Below, piece after piece: positions 55,575 to 63,723 of a stretch of 64,000 nucleotides of DNA. Every line of letters starts with the position of its first letter. The first letter of the stretch is position 1. The stretch is from an uncultured Flavobacteriales bacterium. Lineage in GTDB: Bacteria; Bacteroidota; Bacteroidia; CAIKAF01. A model generated the notes under the pieces. It made no database searches, was not told the DNA's origin, and saw only the letters and a program-made list of their open reading frames with translations. Both the position numbers and the translations under genes were made by a program. The stretch is taken from assembly GCA_903837495.1 (NCBI GenBank), contig CAILUT010000043.1, positions 40,586 to 104,585 on the forward strand, given 5' to 3'.

Positions 55575-55737
55575 CTTTTTTTGGGGGGCGGCAATTCCGG
55601 CTTTCGCCTGTATTCGGCTTGGGCAGGCCCATGCCGCTCAGCACTGCCGGTGGCTCCTAAAGTCGCCCCGGCAGCGCTGCGGCATAAGGGCCTGCCCATC
55701 GCCTCATGCCGGCTCAATCCGGGCCGCGGGCGGCTCG
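55575..55737 (+). repeat. Interspersed structured repeat, copy D
   Basis: Plus-strand element between dusB and lolA. T-run, GGGGGGCGGC, CCGGCTTTCGCCTGTA (55597-55612), hairpin arms 55621-55654 and 55665-55696 with inner CTGCCGG / CCGGCAG, apical loop TCCTAAAGTC (55655-55664) closed by GGC/GCC, tail CCGGCTCAATCCGGGCCGCG and GGGCGGCTC. It was wrongly extendable into a long lolA reading frame. Confidence 0.82.
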
Positions 55738-55785
55738 TTCTTTAATCCGCCCAAAACAACCTCTTCTCGTTTGGATTCCTTTGAC

Positions 55786-55793
55786 TATTTTTG
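55786..55793 (+). promoter_or_regulatory. -7 box of lolA
   Basis: TATTTTTG (TAnnTTTG), 38 nt before ATG 55832 and outside repeat D. Confidence 0.4.
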
Positions 55794-55831
55794 GAACGAA
55801 ATTTGCCACTAAGCCACCAAAGACCACATCC

Positions 55832-56470
55832 ATGCGCACGTTCATTTTTGCAATTTTTACCTTGCTGTTCAGCACTCCCTTCCTAAAGGCTCAAACCGAC
55901 GCTACTGCCCTGCTCGACAAACTGAATAAAAAAACCAAGGCTTACACCAGCTTGGAGGCGGCCTTCACCTTTTCGGTGCTGAACACCAGCCAAAAAGTCA
56001 ACGAAGTTCGAAAAGGCACCATTAAATTGAAAGGCGAAAAATACGTGCTGAAAATGGGCGAAATGGATATTTTTTGCAACGGGAAAACGGTGTACACCTA
56101 TTCCAAAGAAATGAACGAGGCGCAAGTAATTCCCGTAGCCGAATTGGACGACGATGCCATGACGCCCCAAAACATGTTCTCTATTTATGAGAAAGGATTT
56201 AAATCGAAAATTAAATCCAGCAAAACCGAAGGCGGAAAAAAAATCACCAGCATCGAATTGTACCCCATCCAGCCCAAAGAAAAAGACTACACCATGGTAA
56301 AAATGGACGTAGATGAGACCTCCATGCAAATTAAACGCGTAGAGGTAATGGGAAAAAACGGAACAAAATACATTTACGCCATTTCAAGTTTTGCTGCCAA
56401 CAAATCTATGGCCGATGCGGATTTTGAGTTTCAAAAGGCAAATTACCCCGGGGTCAGCATTCTGGATTAA
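55832..56470 (+). CDS. lolA: Outer-membrane lipoprotein carrier LolA-like protein
   Basis: Encodes 212 residues from ATG 55832, where a signal peptide begins (ends near 'PFLKAQ'). The longer reading frame to 55706 runs through repeat D and was rejected. The LolA half-barrel is seen: 'YTSLEAAFTFSVLN', 'RKGTIKLKGEKYVLKMGEMDIFCNGKTVYTYSKEMNE' and 'DETSMQIKRVEVMGKNGTKY'. It carries lipoproteins across the periplasm, matching the several lipoproteins in the window. Confidence 0.88.
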   Translation: MRTFIFAIFTLLFSTPFLKAQTDATALLDKLNKKTKAYTSLEAAFTFSVLNTSQKVNEVRKGTIKLKGEKYVLKMGEMDIFCNGKTVYTYSKEMNEAQVIPVAELDDDAMTPQNMFSIYEKGFKSKIKSSKTEGGKKITSIELYPIQPKEKDYTMVKMDVDETSMQIKRVEVMGKNGTKYIYAISSFAANKSMADADFEFQKANYPGVSILD

Positions 56471-56527
56471 GCATGTAAAAAAGCTTGGTTTCAGACCTAA
56501 TTTTTAATACCTTCCCAAACAAAAACC

Positions 56528-56992
56528 ATGGAAACGTTTGAACAAAATCCCTTTGAAACCAACCGCGCCGAGGGTGGGCTGCGCACACTTTTAATTTTCA
56601 CCATTGTATTTCAAGCCCTTGGCCTGCTTTTTGGATTGCTAGGCCTGTTGCAGGTATCTACCCAAACCGGGTTTACCCAGGCCAGCACCATCATTACGCC
56701 CCTATTGAATCTTGAAATGCTGATTGCGGCCATCTTAATGCTCAACCTTAAAAAACTGGGTTGGACCTTGTACCTTGGGGCCAAGGGCTTCATGCTTATT
56801 TTTTTGGTGCTGATGCTGGTTTTCGCAGCCGACGAACAAATCCGCCAGGTGCAAATGCAATTGGTTCAAACCTCGCCCGCCATGGCCAAGGCGGCCCCCA
56901 TGATTTTTTACATTTCGACCGGTTTTGTGGCTCTGGGCAAATTGCTTTTTCCTGCCTTGTTGGCCCAACATCGGCATTTGTTTAACAGGTAA
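56528..56992 (+). CDS. Small membrane protein of unknown function
   Basis: Encodes 154 residues with about four membrane segments (near 22-42, 55-72, 82-102, 124-145). The cytoplasmic start is acidic ('METFEQNPFETNRAEGG'). I do not recognise a family. A weak promoter-like TACCTTCC lies at 56508. It sits between lolA and pabA. Confidence 0.65.
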   Translation: METFEQNPFETNRAEGGLRTLLIFTIVFQALGLLFGLLGLLQVSTQTGFTQASTIITPLLNLEMLIAAILMLNLKKLGWTLYLGAKGFMLIFLVLMLVFAADEQIRQVQMQLVQTSPAMAKAAPMIFYISTGFVALGKLLFPALLAQHRHLFNR

Positions 56993-57016
56993 TCTCAACC
57001 GTTAAGGTCAGAAAGC

Positions 57017-57616
57017 ATGGCAGGAAACCTGGTGGTTTTTGACAATTACGATTCCTTTACCTACAATTTGGTACACTACCTTGAAGATTTAACCGGGAAA
57101 AGACCTAAGGTGGTGCTGAACGACGATCCACATTGGGAACGCTGTTTAGAGGCCGATGCCTTGGTTCTTTCGCCCGGTCCGGGCTTACCCAATGAATCGG
57201 GAGCCCTGATGTCTTTGATCAAAAAATGGGACCAGAAAAAACCCTTGCTGGGAATTTGCTTGGGCATGCAAGCCTTGGGCCAATTGGAAGGGGAAGAGCT
57301 GGAATCCCTTGCGCATCCAGCCCATGGTGTGGCGCATTCGGTGCATTGCCTAACCTCAGATGCTCTGTTTAATGAAATCGAAACTCAATTTGCAGCAGGG
57401 CGCTACCATTCCTGGGGCTTTTTCAACATGGTTTCGGGCAAATACCAACCTTTGGCAAAAACCGAAGATGGCTGCATTATGGCCATAAAACACCGAAAAA
57501 ACCCATGGTATGGCCTGCAATTTCATCCTGAGTCCATTATGACTCCCGCCGGCATGCGTTTGCTGCACAACTGGCTGAACCTTTCGGGCATTCCAAACAC
57601 CTATTCCCATTCCTAA
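57017..57616 (+). CDS. pabA: Glutamine amidotransferase of PabA/TrpG type
   Basis: Encodes 199 residues with the class I glutaminase triad C81 ('LGICLGMQALG'), H170 and E172 ('LQFHPESIMTPAG'), and the N-terminal 'FDNYDSFTYNLVHYL' plus 'SPGPGLPNESG'. It supplies ammonia to aminodeoxychorismate or anthranilate synthase. The absence of trp genes around it favours folate synthesis (PabA), but the large subunit is not in the window. Confidence 0.82.
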   Translation: MAGNLVVFDNYDSFTYNLVHYLEDLTGKRPKVVLNDDPHWERCLEADALVLSPGPGLPNESGALMSLIKKWDQKKPLLGICLGMQALGQLEGEELESLAHPAHGVAHSVHCLTSDALFNEIETQFAAGRYHSWGFFNMVSGKYQPLAKTEDGCIMAIKHRKNPWYGLQFHPESIMTPAGMRLLHNWLNLSGIPNTYSHS

Positions 57617-57626
57617 TCAACAAAAC

Positions 57627-58199
57627 ATGGCTGCACTTTCATTGCCTTTGGCTCCCGACTTTATTCTGCCCGACCTGAAATTTACCGAGGCTGGAACAGG
57701 CCGTTCCTTTCGAAGCCATGAACAGATGGGAAAAACAGGTCTGCTGCTGGGCATTATTTGCAACCATTGCCCCTATGTCATTCACATTGCCCCTACTTTA
57801 TCTAAGGTTTTGAATGCATTGCAAGAACTAGGGTATGGAGCCGTGCTGGTATCGGCAAACGACCCAATTGCCTATCCCCAAGACAGCCCCGAACGCATGC
57901 GCGAATGGGCCAGCCACTATTCCATATCGGTGCCCTATGCTTTTGATGCCGATCAAAGCCAGGCAAAAGCCTTGTTTGGAAGTTGTACGCCCGAATTCAC
58001 GCTTTTTTCAACCGATGGAAAATGCATTTACCGTGGGCGGTTTGATGAGAGCAACCACAAAAATGGCCTTCAAGCTACGGGCTCCGATTTGCTGAATGCC
58101 GCCAAGGCTTGGGCGGGCGGAAAAAATCCAGAAAATCCATTTTTGCCCTCAACAGGGTGCGGCATAAAATGGAAACCGGGAAATGAACCGGAATACTGA
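57627..58199 (+). CDS. Thioredoxin-like peroxiredoxin-family protein
   Basis: Encodes 190 residues of AhpC/TSA-like fold without a signal peptide. The active-site motif is 'C45-NHC48-PYV', a CxxC of the 'CNHCPYV' subfamily. 'VSANDPIAYPQDSPERMREWA' and 'VPYAFDADQSQAKALFGSCTPEFTLF' are typical of this group. Probably a cytoplasmic redox or peroxide-handling protein; partner unknown. It lies ten bases after pabA. Confidence 0.85.
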   Translation: MAALSLPLAPDFILPDLKFTEAGTGRSFRSHEQMGKTGLLLGIICNHCPYVIHIAPTLSKVLNALQELGYGAVLVSANDPIAYPQDSPERMREWASHYSISVPYAFDADQSQAKALFGSCTPEFTLFSTDGKCIYRGRFDESNHKNGLQATGSDLLNAAKAWAGGKNPENPFLPSTGCGIKWKPGNEPEY

Positions 58200-58267
58200 A
58201 CCGACCCGGAAATTGGTTTTTAGCGGATAAAAAAACCCTTGGCATTGACAAGCCAAAAATTCGTTCT

Positions 58268-58275
58268 TACCTTGC
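58268..58275 (+). promoter_or_regulatory. Promoter of radC with -35-like TTGACA
   Basis: TACCTTGC, a partial -7 box, preceded by TTGACA at 58245-58250 (17 bp spacer). The region also has GGGGAGGA directly touching the ATG at 58291, a rare purine-rich site in this window but too close to act as a normal Shine-Dalgarno. Confidence 0.4.
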
Positions 58276-58290
58276 GTAAAACGGGGAGGA

Positions 58291-58992
58291 ATGAAACACA
58301 GGGAAACCATAGCCCTTAAAGATTGGGCAGAATCAGATAAACCTAGAGAAAAAATGCAGGCTCAAGGCCGGCAATCGGTTACGGATGCGGAGCTGATTGC
58401 AGTATTGCTGGGTTCGGGCACAAGCGGTAAAACCGCATTGGATTTAGCGCGAGAAATGTTGAGCGAGGTCAAGCAAGATTTGCATGCCTTAGCCCGCTGG
58501 GATCTGCCATATTTTAATCGTTTTCACGGAATGGGGCCGGCCAAAGCCATGAAAATAATGGCCGCCCTAGAATTGGGTTTGCGGCGGCAGCATCAACCCA
58601 GCCAATTTCCGGAACAAGTGGTTAGCAGCAAACAAGCGGCCGAATTGCTTCAGGGCCGCTTAGGCGATTTGCCCCACGAAGAATTTTGGATTGCCTTATT
58701 AAGTCAATCGAATCGCCTAATAAAAACCTGCTTAATAGGCCGGGGCGGATTGGCCGGAACCTTAGCCGATTTCCGGATTATTTATAAACATGCCTTAGAA
58801 TCGATGGCTCCGGCCATCATACTGTACCACAACCACCCCAGCGGCAATTTAAAGCCCAGCTCGGCCGACCAAGCATTGACCAAAAAAGCCATAGAGGCCG
58901 GCCGGGTTCTAGACATTCGCGTATTAGACCACATCATCATTGCAGGCCCTTCTTTTTTTTCCTTTGCCGACGAAGGACTCATGGAAGCTTAA
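58291..58992 (+). CDS. radC: RadC family JAMM protein
   Basis: Encodes 233 residues. N-terminal helix-hairpin-helix part ('NRFHGMGPAKAMKIMAALELGLR') and the C-terminal MPN domain with metal motif 'LYHNHPSGNLKPSSAD'. Despite the name, a direct role in DNA repair is unproven; a metalloenzyme role is inferred. Confidence 0.92.
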   Translation: MKHRETIALKDWAESDKPREKMQAQGRQSVTDAELIAVLLGSGTSGKTALDLAREMLSEVKQDLHALARWDLPYFNRFHGMGPAKAMKIMAALELGLRRQHQPSQFPEQVVSSKQAAELLQGRLGDLPHEEFWIALLSQSNRLIKTCLIGRGGLAGTLADFRIIYKHALESMAPAIILYHNHPSGNLKPSSADQALTKKAIEAGRVLDIRVLDHIIIAGPSFFSFADEGLMEA

Positions 58993-59077
58993 GAATGATT
59001 AACTTAGTTGAACAGTTTAAACATGTACCTTTAGGCTTAGCAAATTATAGGCGTTGCAAAATTCGGATTCATTAAAT

Positions 59078-59332
59078 ATGGCAACCTCAGACACTTGGGA
59101 CAAAACCTGCCCTATCTGTTTTAAGCTACTTCGTTCCCAAAAAAAGGTGTGCCTACACTGCGGATTTGACCTGGAAATCGACCAGGAATCCATCAAAGAA
59201 AAGCGAGAGGAATACCTAAAATTTCGGAGGGGGAAACCCAATCCTATTGAATTGAAAGAGAAGGTTTTTACAGGCATTGCCCTGCTGACCTTGGTCGTGA
59301 TAATGGTCTTTATTTGGTATAGACAGCGATAA
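59078..59332 (+). CDS. Small zinc-ribbon membrane protein
   Basis: Encodes 84 residues from ATG 59078 (an in-frame ATG at 59054 gives 92). Two Cys pairs, 'CPIC' and 'CLHC', spaced like a zinc ribbon, then a charged linker and one C-terminal membrane segment (about 62-80). Function unknown. A long antisense frame here is spurious. Confidence 0.6.
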   Translation: MATSDTWDKTCPICFKLLRSQKKVCLHCGFDLEIDQESIKEKREEYLKFRRGKPNPIELKEKVFTGIALLTLVVIMVFIWYRQR

Positions 59333-59347
59333 ACCACCGCGGTGGCG

Positions 59348-59355
59348 TATCTTTG
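59348..59355 (+). promoter_or_regulatory. -7 box of rocD
   Basis: TATCTTTG, 15 nt before ATG 59371; it overlaps the alternative upstream start at 59353 and argues against it. Confidence 0.5.
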
Positions 59356-59370
59356 GGCAAATTCTACGAA

Positions 59371-60615
59371 ATGAAGCCCATTCAGTTTCCAAAAACAAGC
59401 GAACAAGCCATTGAACTGGAATCGAATTTTGGTGCTAAAAATTACGCCCCCCTTTCGGTGGTCGTTTCGAAAGCCAAAGGCATTTGGGTAGAAGACCTTG
59501 AAGGTCATTCATATATGGATTTTTTATCGGCATATTCGGCCGTGAATCAAGGCCATTGCCATCCGAAAATCATTCAGGCTTTGGTTGACCAAGCCCAACG
59601 AGTAACCTTGACATCAAGGGCGTTTTACAACGACAAATTGGGTGCCTACGAATCGTATATGTGTTCCTATTTTGGATACGACAGGTTGTTGCCCATGAAC
59701 ACCGGAGTTGAGGCCGGCGAAACGGCGGTGAAGCTGGCTCGGCGTTGGGGCTACAGGGTAAAAGGCATTCCAGAAAACAAAGCCAAAGTCCTGTTTGCCG
59801 CAGGGAATTTTTGGGGCCGCACCATGTCGGCCATTTCTTCTTCCACCGACCCCAGCTCTTTTGCCGAGTTTGGCCCATTCATGCCCGGATTTACAACCAT
59901 ACCATACAACGATTTGGTGGCCTTAGAAACCGAATTGAAAGACCCAAACACCGCAGCCTTTATGGTGGAACCCATTCAAGGTGAGGCTGGAATTATTATT
60001 CCTGACCCCGGTTATTTGGCGGGAGTACGTGAACTGTGCAGCAAATATCAGGTGTTGTTTTTGGCAGATGAAGTTCAAACCGGATTGGGCAGAACTGGCA
60101 AACGCTTGGCTTGCGATTATGAATCGGTAAAACCCGACCTATTGATTTTAGGAAAAGCCTTATCGGGCGGTGTTTTGCCCGTTTCCGCCGTTTTGGCCAA
60201 CAACGAGGTTATGCTGCAAATTGGTCCTGGTGAACACGGTTCCACTTTTGGTGGCAATCCTTTAGCCTGCGCCGTTGCTGCTGTGGCCATACAGGTGTTG
60301 GAAGAGGAAGGAATGATTGAAAACGCCCTGCAACGTGGAATTCAATTCCGGGCAGGACTTGAGCAGATTCAAAGCCCTTCCATTGGTGAAATCCGTGGAA
60401 AAGGACTGCTGAATGCCATTGAAATGCATGCAGACCACCCCTACTCGGCCTCAGATATTTGCTACCGATTTAAAAAATTGGGGCTTTTGGCCAAGCCTAC
60501 CCATGGGCACATTATACGGCTGGCCCCCCCCTTAGTAATTACCGAAGCTGAAATTGAACAGGCCTTAGAACGCATATCCGAGGCCTTCCATGCAGCCGAT
60601 TTATCCCTTGCCTAA
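59371..60615 (+). CDS. rocD: Ornithine--oxo-acid aminotransferase
   Basis: Encodes 414 residues from ATG 59371. Class III aminotransferase: '[17 protein letters not shown]', '[25 protein letters not shown]' (phosphate cup), '[14 protein letters not shown]' with the PLP-ring Asp, and PLP lysine K262 in '[10 protein letters not shown]'. It converts ornithine and 2-oxoglutarate to glutamate semialdehyde. Its stop shares a base with the next ATG (TAATG). Confidence 0.93.
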   Translation: MKPIQFPKTSEQAIELESNFGAKNYAPLSVVVSKAKGIWVEDLEGHSYMDFLSAYSAVNQGHCHPKIIQALVDQAQRVTLTSRAFYNDKLGAYESYMCSYFGYDRLLPMNTGVEAGETAVKLARRWGYRVKGIPENKAKVLFAAGNFWGRTMSAISSSTDPSSFAEFGPFMPGFTTIPYNDLVALETELKDPNTAAFMVEPIQGEAGIIIPDPGYLAGVRELCSKYQVLFLADEVQTGLGRTGKRLACDYESVKPDLLILGKALSGGVLPVSAVLANNEVMLQIGPGEHGSTFGGNPLACAVAAVAIQVLEEEGMIENALQRGIQFRAGLEQIQSPSIGEIRGKGLLNAIEMHADHPYSASDICYRFKKLGLLAKPTHGHIIRLAPPLVITEAEIEQALERISEAFHAADLSLA

Positions 60616-61826
60616 TGGCTCAACCAAAAATACAATACCATCCAAGCCAAGGGCTTGAAAAGATTCCTTTTGTGGCCACCTGTTTGGCTGGATTCGAAGA
60701 ACAGCTGCTGCTCGAGGTCGAAAGGCTAGGCATAAGCGATGTTAAAATAGAATTGAGGCGCATTGAGGGCAGCTGCTCTTGGGCTCAGTTTTGCCTAATG
60801 GCATTTAAAAGCCGACTGGCGGTTCGACTGCTGTTGCCCCTATGCAAAGTAATGATGCGGACTTCAGAGGATTTATACAAAGCCATGGTTCAATATCCAT
60901 GGGAGGATTGGATAGACCCCTCGCATACGATTGCCATAGACCATGTGGTGTACTCCCGTTTTTTTAACAATACCACGTTCCCAGCCCTTCGGTTAAAAGA
61001 TGCCATTGTTGATCGAATCCGCGATAAAAAAGGCAAACGCCCAGGGATTGACAAGGAATCTCCTTCCATCCGCGTACACCTGCATGTTTCCGAATCCAAC
61101 GTAACGGTTTCATTGGACGCCTCTGGCTTTTCATTGCAGCGACGTGGATATAGACATTCAGGGGGAATAGCCCCCCTGTCGGAAGTGCTGGCTGCCGGCA
61201 TGATTGATCGGGTCAATTGGGACGGGCAAAAACCTTTGGTGGATCCCTTTTGCGGTGGAGCGACCTTATTAATAGAGGCTGTTCGCCGCTATTTGAATGT
61301 ACCTTCGGCCCTTGATGCTCCTGATTTTTGCCTTCGAAACTGGCCCATATACGATGAAAAGTTGTGGTATAGCATGAGCGAAAACGCCCTTCAAGATTTC
61401 AACAAGCCCATGGCTCCGGTGATGGGATTCGACCGTTCACCTTCCTCGGTTAGTTTGGCGAAACACCACATTCAACGGGCGGGGTTGGAAGGTAAAATCG
61501 AGGTGTTTCAAGACAACGCCATGAAATGGACACCCACAGATCTAGAAGTCGGAACCCTGGTTGCCAATCCGCCGTATGGAGAACGCATTGCCCTAGACGA
61601 CCCAGAACAATGGTACCAGAACTGGGGATTTCACCTCAAACATCATTTTTCGGGTTGGACCCTTTGGGTTTTAAGTACCAATTCCGCTGCCATGAAACGC
61701 CTTGGCTTTAAGCACTCCGATTCCATCGCTTTAAAAAACGGCACCCTAGACTGCCTATTTCGAAGGTATAATTTGTACTCTGGAAAAAAATCAACGGGTC
61801 CAGGCGGAGAAGTCCCAGAACTTTAA
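60615..61826 (+). CDS. THUMP-domain RNA methyltransferase (RlmL N-terminal half-like)
   Basis: Encodes 403 residues. THUMP region (about 15-170, 'ATCLAGFEEQLLLEVERLG') and a Rossmann methyltransferase with 'LVDPFCGGATLLIEAV' and 'VANPPYGERI', the NPPY motif of N2-guanine methylation. It corresponds to the first half of E. coli RlmL/RlmKL (m2G2445 of 23S rRNA); the second half is absent. The 3' end overlaps the convergent WD40 gene by 36 bases. Confidence 0.88.
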   Translation: MAQPKIQYHPSQGLEKIPFVATCLAGFEEQLLLEVERLGISDVKIELRRIEGSCSWAQFCLMAFKSRLAVRLLLPLCKVMMRTSEDLYKAMVQYPWEDWIDPSHTIAIDHVVYSRFFNNTTFPALRLKDAIVDRIRDKKGKRPGIDKESPSIRVHLHVSESNVTVSLDASGFSLQRRGYRHSGGIAPLSEVLAAGMIDRVNWDGQKPLVDPFCGGATLLIEAVRRYLNVPSALDAPDFCLRNWPIYDEKLWYSMSENALQDFNKPMAPVMGFDRSPSSVSLAKHHIQRAGLEGKIEVFQDNAMKWTPTDLEVGTLVANPPYGERIALDDPEQWYQNWGFHLKHHFSGWTLWVLSTNSAAMKRLGFKHSDSIALKNGTLDCLFRRYNLYSGKKSTGPGGEVPEL

Positions 61827-62750
61827 GCGTCCATCGTCGCCGGCGCTGAGCAATTGAAGCTTGCCGTCGGAAGAGCTCAGGAAAGCCATTTTTCGAACGG
61901 CCCCTGCGTGGGCCTGAAATTGGTGTATTTTTTCCCAACCCTGAGTTTGATAAATGTACAAGTTGCCGGGATAATCTCCCAGAACCAGGTATTTCCCGTC
62001 GGGACTCCACAAAACCGTTTGCATAGGCTGCCTAGGAGTTAGCAATTGAACCTCATTCCCAGTTAAAGGATTCCAAATGCGTACAGTCCCATCCCAGCTT
62101 GCTGAAGCCAAAAAAGTACCGTTTGGATGTTCATCCACATCAAAAATACCTGCAATATGTCCGTGAAACCGAAGGTCGATTTTCCCCTTTTCCAAATTCC
62201 AGCGCACCAATTCCGTTTCGCCAGCCGCGGCATACAAGTAATTGGGGTCCTGGGCAAAGCGCAACTTCCAAATCCAATGCTTATGGCCCTTTAAGGTATC
62301 AACCGGTTTAGATGAAAGGGCATCCCAAACCAAAATAAGGGTATCTGGACCTGCTGAATATACCAGATTTTGAGTTGGGTGGGCAACCAAATCATACACC
62401 CAATTTCGGTGGCCGGTGCGGCGCGCGATGCGGTTCAATCCTGGAATACCAAAGGCAAACACCGCGCTGTCGCCCCCACCGGCAAAGACGCGGTCGGCAT
62501 TTCGGTTTAGGCAAATGCTGCGTACTGAGCCTCCAAAGCCCAAGTATTCTTCGCGTTGTGCTCCAGTTTCAAGACCCCATAAAGACAAGGACTCGTGTTC
62601 ATGGGCCATTATAAGCCATTTTCCTGCTGGGTCTATTTCAAAGTCATAAATTTTGCCTCGATTTGTCATCAAACTTCTTAGCGGAGACTGTGCAGGAAGC
62701 GAGAATGAGAGCAGGGAAAAGCATAGAAAAAGGGGGTAAATCCGCTTCAT
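61791..62750 (-). CDS. Secreted WD40-repeat protein
   Basis: Encodes 319 residues with a signal peptide ('LLSFSLPAQ'). About six to seven WD40 blades follow, e.g. 'GHRNWVYDLVAHPTQNLVYSAGPDTLILVWD', 'GHKHWIWKLRFAQDPN' and 'FQAHAGAVRKMAFLSS'. A periplasmic scaffold role is inferred; partner unknown. It overlaps dapA by four bases (ATGA) and runs 36 bases into the convergent methyltransferase gene. Confidence 0.83.
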   Translation of the reverse strand: MKRIYPLFLCFSLLSFSLPAQSPLRSLMTNRGKIYDFEIDPAGKWLIMAHEHESLSLWGLETGAQREEYLGFGGSVRSICLNRNADRVFAGGGDSAVFAFGIPGLNRIARRTGHRNWVYDLVAHPTQNLVYSAGPDTLILVWDALSSKPVDTLKGHKHWIWKLRFAQDPNYLYAAAGETELVRWNLEKGKIDLRFHGHIAGIFDVDEHPNGTFLASASWDGTVRIWNPLTGNEVQLLTPRQPMQTVLWSPDGKYLVLGDYPGNLYIYQTQGWEKIHQFQAHAGAVRKMAFLSSSDGKLQLLSAGDDGRLKFWDFSAWTR

Positions 62751-63628
62751 TTTAAAGCATTGGCCATGGTTCTTAATTGAAGCGCCAAGGATTCAGAAAC
62801 CGGGGTCAGCGGCAGCCGAACTGTATTGTGGCACAAATTCAAATGGGCCATTGTTTCTTTAATTCCGGCAGGGCTGCCTTCATCAAAAATGGCATTCATA
62901 ACCGGGTACAAGGCTTTGTGGTGTTCTTGGGCTTCAAACATATCGCCCGATAAAGCCGCGTGAACCATCGAAGAAAACCGTTTTGGGAAGGCATTTGCCA
63001 CCACAGAAATAACTCCATCGGCCCCTGAGGCAAGCAAAGGAAAAGCAATCGAGTCGTCTCCGCTAATCACTAAAAAAGAGTCTCTAGGGCGTTCATACAG
63101 AATTCGTGTAATTTGATGCATGCTTCCGCTGGCCTCTTTAATGCCACAAAAAATAGAAAAATCGGCAGCCAATTTCAGGGTGGTTTCGGCGCTCATGTTT
63201 ACCCCCGTTCGGCCGGGAACATTGTATAAAAGGATGGGAAGCGGACTCACCAAGGCCAAGGCCTCAAAATGCGCATACAGACCCTGTTGATTGGGTTTAT
63301 TGTAGAAGGGAGTAACCGATAAAACAGCAGAAATCCCCGACAAATCGATGCTGCATAGGTCCTCTTGCTGTGCCCGGGTGTGGTTGCCTCCAATTCCAAA
63401 CACAATAGGAACACGCCCTTGGGCAATGCTCAAAACCGTTGACAAAATGCCTTTCTTTTCTTCTGCCGAAAGAACGGGGTTTTCTGCGGTTGTTCCATTT
63501 ACAACCAAATAGTCTAATCCCTGAGATATCCAGAATTCCGTTAAGGATTCAAGCGCCTGAAAATCTACTTGCCCTGAAGGCAAAAAGGGGGTAATGATTG
63601 CTACACCAGCTCCGGTCAGTGATTTCAT
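62747..63628 (-). CDS. dapA: 4-hydroxy-tetrahydrodipicolinate synthase
   Basis: Encodes 293 residues. 'GTTAE' (45-49) for substrate binding, Y135 in 'LYNVPGRTGV', R140, and Schiff-base lysine K164 in 'FCGIKEASGS'. It condenses pyruvate and aspartate semialdehyde for lysine and diaminopimelate synthesis. It is followed by the WD40 gene with an ATGA overlap. Confidence 0.93.
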   Translation of the reverse strand: MKSLTGAGVAIITPFLPSGQVDFQALESLTEFWISQGLDYLVVNGTTAENPVLSAEEKKGILSTVLSIAQGRVPIVFGIGGNHTRAQQEDLCSIDLSGISAVLSVTPFYNKPNQQGLYAHFEALALVSPLPILLYNVPGRTGVNMSAETTLKLAADFSIFCGIKEASGSMHQITRILYERPRDSFLVISGDDSIAFPLLASGADGVISVVANAFPKRFSSMVHAALSGDMFEAQEHHKALYPVMNAIFDEGSPAGIKETMAHLNLCHNTVRLPLTPVSESLALQLRTMANALK

Positions 63629-63723
63629 ATATAAAGGTTGTTGTTGTAATTAAGAAGAGTAGCTAAGAAAAAGAAACTGCTTTCGGTGGATTGTTTAAGG
63701 CTAAAGGATTAAAAAAACACAGA

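Noticed and set aside
55706..55831. Longer N-terminus for lolA
   Set aside because: The extension is encoded by the tail of repeat D and the promoter box, and hides a clear signal peptide start at 55832.
59017..59508. 163-codon antisense ORF
   Set aside because: It overlaps the zinc-ribbon gene and the start of rocD on the other strand and has no recognisable features.
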